From contig CAYXDO010000144.1 in NCBI GenBank assembly GCA_964463485.1, positions 1 to 30,202 on the forward strand: a stretch of DNA of 30,202 nt, in the 5' to 3' direction. This stretch comes from CAYXDO01 sp964463485. Its GTDB lineage: Bacteria; Myxococcota; Kuafuiibacteriia; Kuafuiibacteriales; Kuafuiibacteriaceae. Shown piece by piece: positions 15,501 through 21,682 of this stretch (positions are counted from its first letter, which is position 1; each line of letters starts with the position of its first letter). The notes below the pieces were generated by a model. It did not search any database, was not told the DNA's origin, and was given only the letters and a program-made list of their open reading frames with translations. Position numbers and translations under genes: made by a program.

Positions 15501-16070
15501 TCTAGGTGTTTCGAGCTCGCAGCGGGCGTCATGCGGCCCGGCCTCGTCCCGCGGCCCGGCGGCCCGTCGCTCTCGGAACAACTCGAGCGCATCGAGCCGG
15601 GAGAGTACGTTTTGTTCGACGACGACGAAGCGACCGGACACACGCAGCGCGAGGTCGCCGCGCTGCTGGCCGATCGGTGCTCGATCGTGAAAAAATGCAC
15701 TCTCGCTCGCCTGAAGGATCAGGAGGGTCGCGCCGACCTCGTCGACCTTCGTGACTTCTTGGTCGGCGGCCGCGAGTCAGGGCTCGTGGTGGCGCTCGAT
15801 CGAACCGAGACCGCGCGGGCCCCCTACTTGCTCCCGTACGTGCGACTCTCCGAGCGACTGAGTTTGCCTGCTTCGATCGATCTCAGCTTGTCCCGTCGCA
15901 TCTGGGAGCTCAACGCGGCGCTTTATCGCCGGATCGAACCGCGAGTCACGCTGGGCGAGGCTTCGGTGGCGTTTCAGCTGCTCGCTCGCCGCATAGGTTT
16001 CGCCCCGGACTCGACGCTTCTCGAAATTTGCGAGTTCCACACGACTCGTCTCGGCCCCTGGCAACGCTGA
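12528..16070 (+). CDS. NAD synthetase / 2OG-Fe(II) oxygenase / NMN adenylyltransferase-like / type I phosphoribosyltransferase-like fusion
   Basis: A 1180-residue soluble multi-enzyme protein; residue positions count from the TTG at 12528. (1) About 25-290: NAD synthetase, with ATP-pyrophosphatase loop VGVSGGVDS (45-53), GTTNRDEGAY (166-175) and TDEQMIGTSYDF (228-239), like NH3-dependent NadE. (2) About 355-575: 2OG-Fe(II) oxygenase of prolyl-hydroxylase type, with iron ligands His466, Asp468 and His544, and Arg564 or Arg568 for 2-oxoglutarate. (3) About 593-645: helical, J-domain-like segment without HPD. (4) About 693-890: nucleotidyltransferase of NMNAT type, with YPVHPGH (704-710) and SSRIR (867-871). 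(5) About 950-1180: type I phosphoribosyltransferase-like, with PRPP motif VLFDDDEATGHT (1028-1039). Known NAD-making steps appear together with an oxygenase. The TTG start is set by the TATACT promoter; earlier in-frame codons overlap it. It is divergent from the methyltransferase-like gene. Confidence 0.85.
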   Translation: MSPEIARALAEVRRRRRFDARRVLEAKCALLNRYATESEIRACVVGVSGGVDSAVTLGIVRQAQLQPGSPLRRVVAALVPIFGDGTTNQDRALERGREVTQTFSTEVAVVDLSSAFEELGSATEAGLVQAGKAWGRGQLASYSRTPAFYYLTSLLTELGFRAILVGTTNRDEGAYIGFFGKASDGMVDLQLVSDLHKSEIYALAELLGVPRSVREAVPSGDVFDGRTDEQMIGTSYDFVELHGALLAAPEPERREILDLLGEEGRHELERVADVIERLHVQNRHKYLGASPAAHLDVLEREVPDTLLAEVPAERAKKITDFPSGAFVGPFELETRLVREISDRQVAPRREPVAEFGESVFVAQGLMTPAECSSLVEAFSKTAHVPVSVHGRRGFRTDAVGSLRATVYDEGLARALFRRLSEVMPRVRILDEESPTDFFGHRVWRAVGLNPVFRFIGYENGGWLVPHYDAGYRFSDDRVSLMSFVVYLTQNANASTRFLYEPQRHLRLARRVYEDAEAPSSPFEVLASVEPEIGKALVFDHRLRHEAEAFRTAPRDDSPDSAGLRLLLRTDVVFDRAAPRAFPKPLVSNLPRLPLHAALDVRREATRVEVDRAYLAIEPTARPGVREAWKILRDPYYAATYEKLESKDAVLEAAFFDDGAPAPEDELADPRWLTSPVFELEARLEEARHFPERELFVLVTTGALYPVHPGHVGLLKIAKDALEKRGGFVLGGYLAPDHDEYLREKCGPDAPDAANRIRLAEAALLLGEGFMVDPWPALYCRRKLNFTEVVDRLETHLNWRVPTKRPIRVVYVFGSDNARFSLAFAAKGRCVCVPRPGYESELQKYSQDVRVQSDRIIFANTPAPQAASSRIRAGDDSGLPEPARSLWRSWRSPGPGADAVLFVRDEGSWPLEGIARTRDRARVERAHEEFRAEVLEALKTTFGQARPPDRAGRLRLEVLSLEAQRGAAQKELAGARVLSLDPCIPGQAQLGVSRCFELAAGVMRPGLVPRPGGPSLSEQLERIEPGEYVLFDDDEATGHTQREVAALLADRCSIVKKCTLARLKDQEGRADLVDLRDFLVGGRESGLVVALDRTETARAPYLLPYVRLSERLSLPASIDLSLSRRIWELNAALYRRIEPRVTLGEASVAFQLLARRIGFAPDSTLLEICEFHTTRLGPWQR

Positions 16071-16105
16071 CTCGTGGACAACCACTCCGACCCCGAAATC
16101 CATCC

Positions 16106-17479
16106 TCACGGCGCTCGATCGAATACACGCTCGAAAGTCACGAACTCCACCTGCAGGTCCGAGCTCCCGGAAACGCCCTCTTGGATGAGCCAGTAGCCAG
16201 TCTGTGCGGCCAGGAAAAACTGGGGCAGCCTTCTCCACGCCACGGCGACGGGTTCGCAGTATCCGAGCTCGTTCGAAAATTGTCGCACCTGACGAAACGC
16301 GTCCCCGGCCGCGTACACGAAGCCGTCGCCAAACGGCGCCATGACGTGAACGCGATATTCGATGGTCAGGCCCGGGAGCGCCTCCCAACTCTTCGAGCTC
16401 GGGTCAAAGCGCCTGAAGGCCGGATTGTCCGTGCCGATCCCCGTCACGACGCCGAGTCCCGCGATCGTCGCGATCGAATCCGGCCCGATCTCGGGGGACG
16501 GCCCGCTCGGATGCCTGAGGTCCTCGCATCCCTCGGCGTTCGTCTGACAGACGTGAGGTGGATCCGTCTTCAGGAGCGCGCAGACGCCCGGCGAGACCCA
16601 CGCAATTCGGCGGCCCCGGTCGACCTCTCGTGTGGGGTCTTCGTAGACGAGGGCCCAGCGGCGTCGCGCCTCGTCGAACCGCTCGAGGCGCCCTGTGTCG
16701 GTCAACGCGAACAGCTCGAAGGGTTCGACGTCGGCAGCCGCCAACCAGATGCGCCCCGCTGGCGCGCCTGACGCCGACGAGGTCTCGCTGAGCTCGAGCG
16801 CCATTCGTTTGGAGTCGAACGATGTGACCATGATCCTTCGATCGTTGCCGACGAGCCAGATTCGACCGTCGGGAGAACGAACGGCGCCGGCCTTCGGAGC
16901 GTCGAGCGGCGCCGCGAGCTCTGCCTGAGTCGTGGTCGAGACGACGAAGAAGCGACCCGAGGCCAGTCCCAACAGGAGCTCATCGTTGGCTCCGAGCGTC
17001 ACCGCGGCGCTGATTTCGTCACCTTTCGTCCCCTCGATGTCGACGTATTTCACGCTTGGTCGATAGCAGGCCGATGGCTTGGGCAAGTCGAGCCCCAACT
17101 CATCAAGGACTTGCGCGGAATCGGTGGTCTCCCATGGAGACTGCCGACCTTGGCGAACGAACGAGACTCGCACCTCCGCGGATTTTGGGATGGGTCGACC
17201 GCCGGCCCGCAAACCCATCCAGCCTTCGTCCAGCCCCAACTCGAACACGGACTCTGGGTAATACGCCGCGTAGATGTCGAAGTCCTCCGGAAGTGGACCC
17301 GGTGGGGTGAGGCGCTTCGTTTGCTCGCCGTCGAACGCGCCCACCGCGAGCGCTTGGCGCTGTTGAAGAAGCGCCGCTACGACCGACCCGGACTCGCGGC
17401 TCGGCACGAAGAACTCCAACCGGTCCGAGCACGAAGCGAGCAAAGGGAGAAAAGTCAGAAGGGCTGCCTGTGTCTGCAC
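16106..17479 (-). CDS. Secreted lipoprotein, probably beta-propeller-like
   Basis: A 457-residue protein starting at a GTG, with a lipoprotein signal ending in the lipobox LLAS-Cys17, so it should be lipid-anchored in the outer membrane or periplasmic face. No named domain is recognised. The body contains repeating beta-hairpin-like stretches with short hydrophobic strands (DELLLGLASGRFFVVS, DGRIWLVGNDRRIMV, GRIWLAAADVEPFELFALTDTGRLERF, DGFVYAAGDAFRQV). These resemble irregular blades of a beta-propeller or Kelch-like sensor, as in many myxobacterial cell-surface proteins. The gene converges on the NAD fusion gene with only 35 bases between stops. Another lipoprotein gene lies upstream on the same strand, after a short repeat cluster. 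Confidence 0.7.
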   Translation of the reverse strand: MQTQAALLTFLPLLASCSDRLEFFVPSRESGSVVAALLQQRQALAVGAFDGEQTKRLTPPGPLPEDFDIYAAYYPESVFELGLDEGWMGLRAGGRPIPKSAEVRVSFVRQGRQSPWETTDSAQVLDELGLDLPKPSACYRPSVKYVDIEGTKGDEISAAVTLGANDELLLGLASGRFFVVSTTTQAELAAPLDAPKAGAVRSPDGRIWLVGNDRRIMVTSFDSKRMALELSETSSASGAPAGRIWLAAADVEPFELFALTDTGRLERFDEARRRWALVYEDPTREVDRGRRIAWVSPGVCALLKTDPPHVCQTNAEGCEDLRHPSGPSPEIGPDSIATIAGLGVVTGIGTDNPAFRRFDPSSKSWEALPGLTIEYRVHVMAPFGDGFVYAAGDAFRQVRQFSNELGYCEPVAVAWRRLPQFFLAAQTGYWLIQEGVSGSSDLQVEFVTFERVFDRAP

Positions 17480-17487
17480 CGATTCGC

Positions 17488-17493
17488 ATCATA
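17488..17493 (-). promoter_or_regulatory. Possible -10 element (TATGAT) of the propeller-like lipoprotein
   Basis: On the minus strand TATGAT ends eight bases before the GTG start at 17479, with no Shine-Dalgarno sequence between them. No good -35 partner is visible at 16-18 bases. Confidence 0.35.
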
Positions 17494-17516
17494 CGGACAC
17501 GTCTTCGAGCCTGCTA

Positions 17517-17586
17517 GCGGCGACGCGGCGACGCGGCGACGCGGCGCGACGCGGCCACCACGAAGGCCACGAAAGCCACGAAAGCC
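17517..17586. repeat. Two adjoining short tandem repeats (8-bp and 9-bp units)
   Basis: CGACGCGG occurs three times head to tail (17521-17544) and once more after a two-base slip (17547-17554). It is followed by three copies of the nine-base unit CCACGAA(A/G)G (17558-17584). The block lies between the two minus-strand lipoprotein genes, directly after the stop of the upstream one. CCACGAAGG-type repeats are, to my knowledge, scattered in environmental genomes like the CACAGAG type. Slippage-prone DNA or a degraded dispersed element are both possible. Confidence 0.65.
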
Positions 17587-17593
17587 GGTCACG

Positions 17594-19150
17594 TCATGGG
17601 CACTCAGGATCGAGCGCGGTTGCGCTCGTGCAGCCGTTCTGGCCGCACACGTAACCTGGCGCGCAGTACGCGACCAACTCATATCCAAGGCAGCGCTCTC
17701 CTTCGACGGGCATCGGGACGCAGACGCCCTCATAACAGACGAGATTCTCCGCGCACCCACCCGAACAGGTCTCGCCGAGGAGGGGCGGAGCTCGACAGGT
17801 CCAGCCCCCGGCGGACTCGCTGCAAACGTCCTGTCGTCCCCTGCAGCTCTGCATGCGGGGCCATTCGGTCGGGGGACTGCACGTTTCTCCACGCTCGACG
17901 ATCGATGCCTGCTCACAGCGAGCCGCGAAACCTTGCCCCGTGCACACCAGCCCTCGGTCGGCGAGGTCACACGTGCTCGAGACGCAGGGGGCATCGACCT
18001 CCCTCCCGATCGGGCTCGGTCGGACGCAAACCAACTCCCACGGGTCGCAGCTCAACCCATCCTGGCATGGGTACAGATTGTGTGCGGCACGGCACGGCGC
18101 GCCCTCGGGGAGCTTCGGGGCACACAGTCCGTCGCAGAAGTCGCCCTCCGGGCACTGGTAAGTGGCGACGCAAGGCTCGCCGCGCCGAGGCCTTGGGATG
18201 CAGACTCTGGCCGGACCGGGGCACATGAGCCCTTCGACGCACTCGGAATCGTACAGGCAAGGTTCCTCTTCGTGGAGCAACGCCAAACAGGTTCCCCCGC
18301 GACAAAAGTGGCCCGCCGCGCAGTCGTCGCCGATGTGGCACGGTGCGCCCACTCCACCCCGCGGGGCGCAGTGGTCCGTGGCGCAGACGAGCGCTGGGAC
18401 GCACTCGTGGTCGGAGCGACATGGGTCGTTTGCCTCACCTGCCGAGCAACGGCCCAAAACACAGAACAACCCATCCAGACACCTGCCGGGCCCTTCACAT
18501 GGCTTGCCCACGGATCTCCGCTCGTCCGGGCGCAAGCACTTGCCGCACTCTCCATACTCACTCGAGCAGACGCCTTCGAGACAATCGAAGCTCCAAACGC
18601 AACCCTCTCCGTACTGCATTCGCCCGCGGAACATGAGCTCGGGTGCGCGACATGTTTCGTCATGCTCGTCGCAGACTCCGTCCAACGCGAATCGCTCGCA
18701 CGCTTCGAGGCGCCCCAAGTCCACACCCACCCGGCCTCCGGCGACCAGAAGCAGCGCCCCAAAATAGTCCTCCGAAAACGGCCACTCACGCTCGGGACCG
18801 GGGCCGACCGCGGCGGCATACTCACCTGCACACGAGTACCTCGCGTACGCCACGGCTCGACCGAAGCGCGCCGCGTGCTCGAGCGTCGCCTCGGTGATCG
18901 CTTGCGGCGCCCCGGCGTCGAAGACCATCCCATCGCGCGCGGTCGAGTCTACTCCGGCTTCTGAAATCGACGCGTCCCGGGCCGCGTAGCCGAGATCGAG
19001 CTCCGCGCTCGCATCCGCGTGGAACGGACCGCCGTCTTCAGGCGAGGAGTCCACGTCAGCGCTCGGGGCTCGGAGTCGCGAGGTCTCGTCGCTGCAACTC
19101 ATAGCGCCGCCGGCAAACAGCATCCACAACGGAATCGCCTGGCGGAGCAC
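17594..19150 (-). CDS. Cysteine-rich surface lipoprotein with Dickkopf/EB-like repeats
   Basis: A 518-residue protein from a GTG start. The N-terminus is hydrophobic and reaches Cys19 (GAMS-Cys), a weak but plausible lipobox. An Asp/Ser-rich linker (about 25-80) is typical of myxobacterial lipoproteins. From about residue 150 to the end there are many cysteine pairs in units such as GxxCxxxxxCxxGLxCxxGxC (GAPCHIGDDCAAGHFCRGGT, EPCLYDSECVEGLMC). These resemble the disulfide-rich Dickkopf- or EB-type modules frequent in myxobacterial surface proteins. Function is unknown; adhesion or binding outside the cell is the usual guess. It is divergent from the DUF1579 gene across 124 bases. Confidence 0.8.
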   Translation of the reverse strand: MLRQAIPLWMLFAGGAMSCSDETSRLRAPSADVDSSPEDGGPFHADASAELDLGYAARDASISEAGVDSTARDGMVFDAGAPQAITEATLEHAARFGRAVAYARYSCAGEYAAAVGPGPEREWPFSEDYFGALLLVAGGRVGVDLGRLEACERFALDGVCDEHDETCRAPELMFRGRMQYGEGCVWSFDCLEGVCSSEYGECGKCLRPDERRSVGKPCEGPGRCLDGLFCVLGRCSAGEANDPCRSDHECVPALVCATDHCAPRGGVGAPCHIGDDCAAGHFCRGGTCLALLHEEEPCLYDSECVEGLMCPGPARVCIPRPRRGEPCVATYQCPEGDFCDGLCAPKLPEGAPCRAAHNLYPCQDGLSCDPWELVCVRPSPIGREVDAPCVSSTCDLADRGLVCTGQGFAARCEQASIVERGETCSPPTEWPRMQSCRGRQDVCSESAGGWTCRAPPLLGETCSGGCAENLVCYEGVCVPMPVEGERCLGYELVAYCAPGYVCGQNGCTSATALDPECP

Positions 19151-19274
19151 GTCTCAACTTGGGAGGGAAACTCGAATCCGTCAACTCCCGATCCCAGCTT
19201 TTTCGGGTTTTCGGAAGCTCCCGCCGCGTCGGCGCTCCGCCGGGTCTGCAGTTGAAGCCAGAAACAGTGTACAG

Positions 19275-19742
19275 ATGTCCATCGTGGCTGAACCCAACGA
19301 CAAGCAGAAGGCACTTCATTCACTCGCGGGACTGTGGAAGGGTACGCAGAAGCTTTCCCAGTCTCCGTGGGAGCCGAAGCCCGGCGCAGCGACGACGACC
19401 GTGGACGTCAAAGTCGCCCTCGAGGGATTTTTCACGCTCGCTGACTACACTCAGACGAGGGACGACAAGTCCGTTTACAAGGCCCACCTCGTGATGGGTT
19501 TCAACAACGCCCGAGCGATGCATCAAGTGTACTGGTTCGACTCTTCCGGCTCGGCGGGAGCGCCCTTCGAGGGCAAGGCAGAAGTAGGATCGCTGGCCGC
19601 GCAGCGTCAGGGAAAGAAGGGGCACATGCGACTCACTTGGGCCGTCAAAGGGGATGTCATGACCCTCGACATGGCCTTTTCGATCGACGGAGTGAACTGG
19701 AAGCCCTTCTCGGAGGGAACGTTCAAGCGAGTGAATAAGTGA
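19275..19742 (+). CDS. DUF1579 family protein
   Basis: A 155-residue soluble protein of the DUF1579 family, recognised by its opening (LAGLWKGTQKL-type LxGxWxGT motif), the middle block FFTLADYTQ, then GFNNARAMHQVYWFDSSG, and a C-terminal strand pattern. The fold is expected to be a small lipocalin-like beta-barrel that may bind a hydrophobic ligand; no enzymatic role is established. There is no signal peptide. The ATG at 19275 sits just before the conserved motif. Its TGA stop overlaps the GTG start of the ADP-ribosylglycohydrolase/dioxygenase fusion (GTGA), so the two are translationally coupled and probably act together. Confidence 0.75.
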   Translation: MSIVAEPNDKQKALHSLAGLWKGTQKLSQSPWEPKPGAATTTVDVKVALEGFFTLADYTQTRDDKSVYKAHLVMGFNNARAMHQVYWFDSSGSAGAPFEGKAEVGSLAAQRQGKKGHMRLTWAVKGDVMTLDMAFSIDGVNWKPFSEGTFKRVNK

Positions 19743-21556
19743 CTCCGGTGGACCGAATCCGATCGAGCCTCCAAGGGCTCGCTTTTGGAGACGCGGTCGG
19801 TCTTCCGCGTGACTCGCGACCTGCCGAGGAGCTCCGGGAAGCGGTCGAAAAGCTCTGGCGCGGGGAAGGAAGTCCGCCCGAGCTCACTCGACTCACGGCT
19901 GTGGGTTTGACGCTTGCGTCGACCAGCGCCTACTCGGTCGTGCCGTCCGCTCGATTCGATCTCGACGCCGCGGCGGCCGCCATGATCGTGTGGCTTCGCT
20001 CCGGGACGCGAGACGTGGGGAGCCTCACCTTCGACGCGCTCGGACTCATCGAGGCGGGCGAGCCTCTCGACAGCGCGAGCATAAGCGCGCTCGCAAAGAT
20101 CTCTGGGTCGGCAGGCAATGGGAGCTTGATGAGGGCCGCCGCGAGCGGCTGGGCCAGGCGCTCCACGGACCCCGCCCTGTGCCTCGAGACCTCGCGACTC
20201 TCCCGAGTCACTCATGCCGACGCGCTCTGTGTGGGGTCGTGTCTCGCGTTCGCGGGCATACTCAGCGCGTTGGTGGAAGGGTCCGGGGTCGAGGTCGCGC
20301 TGGGCGCGGGCAGCGGCGCGATCTCGAGCGGGCCCTATGAAGAGATCGAGGCCCTGCTCGAGGCTGTCCGCGCCGGAGCTCCGGCTAAGTACGAAAAGGC
20401 GCCACCAGGCTTCGTGCTGCTGTGTCTCGCACGAGCCTTGGTCGCCCTCCGGGACGCCCGAGGCTTTGCCGAAGGCATCGAGGTTGCGCTCGCAGGCGGC
20501 GGCGACAGCGACACCGCCGCCGCCGTGGCTGGAGCGCTCCTCGGGGCTCGTTTCGAGGTGGGCTCGGCGTGGATTCGCGACGAGCGGTTCCTCCGTCGTG
20601 CCGATGTGATCGCGAATCGACTCGGGGCGTTTCGAGACAACGCACCCCAGGGGCCGCGCGCCGCGACCCGAGCGAAGGCTCGATCGGTCGAACCCGTTCG
20701 AGTTGCCGAGCTCTCCGACGAAGCCGTGGCTCGGTTTCGAGAAGATGGGTTCGTCCTCGTACCTGACATGATCAGCCCTGACCGTGTGGCCCGTGCCCTC
20801 GAGCGATGCGAGCCGTTGTTTCGAGGAGAGTATGAAACGGGCATCGTGCCTGACGACGTGCGATGGGTTCCCGGAGATCGGTCGCGAGCGACCCGAGAGG
20901 TTCGCAACGCGTGGCGGGCTGATCGAGCTATCGCGAGCATCGCGCTCGACGAGAAGGTGGGCGAGCTCGCTGCCCGACTCATGGGTTGGTCCGGGACCCG
21001 CGTGAATCAGGCGGGCTTGTTGTGGAAACCGCCCGGCGCCTGGGCGATCGTCGCACACCAAGACGCCGGGTATCTGGATTGGATGGACCCGCACGAGCTC
21101 GTGACGTGCTGGGTGGCTTTGGAAGACACCGTCGAGCACGGAGGCGCCGTCGAGTACGCCGCGGGTACTCACAAGCTCGGGCTCTCGCCGCGACGTGGCC
21201 CCTTCGACGAGCCCGACGATCCGTATCGCGAGTGTGCGACCCTGCTCGGCGACAGATTGGCCGAGTTGAGCATCGTCGAGGTACGCGTCTCGGCTGGCGG
21301 CGCTGGCTTCCATCACGGAGCGTTGTGGCACGCCTCCGGCCACAACCGCAGCGAGAAGCATCGCCGAGCCATCGGTATCCACATGATGCCGGCCGAGGCG
21401 AGATTTCGGGCCGATCGCTTCGCGCGACGATTTACCCACTACCGAAGGCTCGCGGACCTGGAGATGGACGAGAACTATTTTCCGATCACGTGGTCGGAGA
21501 GCGGTTACCGAACTCCGGCCATCGAAAAATTCCTGGCCGGCGGATTCTCGCCTTGA
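19739..21556 (+). CDS. ADP-ribosylglycohydrolase-like / phytanoyl-CoA dioxygenase-like fusion
   Basis: A 605-residue soluble fusion. Residues 1-300 follow the ADP-ribosylglycohydrolase (ARH/DraG) family: IRSSLQGLAFGDAVG at the start, GNGSLMR (126-132), THAD with His159, and the metal motif GGGDSDT (253-259) with Asp256, Asp258 and Thr259. The usual N-terminal TDDT metal motif, expected near residue 50, is replaced by LTRLTAVGLT, so half of the dinuclear magnesium site appears to be missing. Residues about 325-605 form a phytanoyl-CoA dioxygenase-like 2OG-Fe(II) oxygenase, with His440 and Asp442, distal His531 and 2-oxoglutarate-binding Arg542; the His-to-Arg spacing of 11 equals that of human PHYH. 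The GTG start overlaps the stop of the DUF1579 gene; a GTG at 19748 is an alternative. Substrate unknown. Confidence 0.82.
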   Translation: MTPVDRIRSSLQGLAFGDAVGLPRDSRPAEELREAVEKLWRGEGSPPELTRLTAVGLTLASTSAYSVVPSARFDLDAAAAAMIVWLRSGTRDVGSLTFDALGLIEAGEPLDSASISALAKISGSAGNGSLMRAAASGWARRSTDPALCLETSRLSRVTHADALCVGSCLAFAGILSALVEGSGVEVALGAGSGAISSGPYEEIEALLEAVRAGAPAKYEKAPPGFVLLCLARALVALRDARGFAEGIEVALAGGGDSDTAAAVAGALLGARFEVGSAWIRDERFLRRADVIANRLGAFRDNAPQGPRAATRAKARSVEPVRVAELSDEAVARFREDGFVLVPDMISPDRVARALERCEPLFRGEYETGIVPDDVRWVPGDRSRATREVRNAWRADRAIASIALDEKVGELAARLMGWSGTRVNQAGLLWKPPGAWAIVAHQDAGYLDWMDPHELVTCWVALEDTVEHGGAVEYAAGTHKLGLSPRRGPFDEPDDPYRECATLLGDRLAELSIVEVRVSAGGAGFHHGALWHASGHNRSEKHRRAIGIHMMPAEARFRADRFARRFTHYRRLADLEMDENYFPITWSESGYRTPAIEKFLAGGFSP

Positions 21557-21624
21557 GGGCGCGGGTCGTTTTCTCGCCCATTGACTCACAGGCGCCGCTT
21601 CTGGCCTCCCAACGGCCTTCCTGC

Positions 21625-21630
21625 TAGCGT
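21625..21630 (+). promoter_or_regulatory. Possible -10 element (TAGCGT) upstream of the membrane protein
   Basis: TAGCGT ends seven bases before an ATG at 21638. That ATG opens only a 14-codon reading frame overlapping the start of the membrane protein, so the leaderless pattern points at a short upstream peptide. No clear -35 hexamer. Confidence 0.25.
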
Positions 21631-21637
21631 GGCTCGG

Positions 21638-21682
21638 ATGCCAGCTCCCCCTCGACGCGAGCCGAGATGTCTTCGAGTCTAG
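21638..21682 (+). CDS. Possible 14-residue upstream leader peptide
   Basis: The frame from the ATG at 21638 reads MPAPPRREPRCLRV and stops at a TAG (21680-21682), overlapping in another frame the ATG at 21667 of the membrane protein. It is Pro- and Arg-rich, as in some stalling or attenuation peptides. Only its position behind a -10-like hexamer supports it, so it may be chance. Confidence 0.2.
   Translation: MPAPPRREPRCLRV

Noticed and set aside
17111..18964. 617-codon plus-strand open frame opposite the two lipoprotein genes
   Set aside because: It runs through the short tandem repeats and reads as Arg/Ala/His filler. The minus-strand frames have signal peptides and ordered cysteine repeats.
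19607..21589. 660-codon minus-strand open frame opposite the ADP-ribosylglycohydrolase/dioxygenase fusion
   Set aside because: No recognisable motif; the plus strand carries complete ARH and PhyH signatures.
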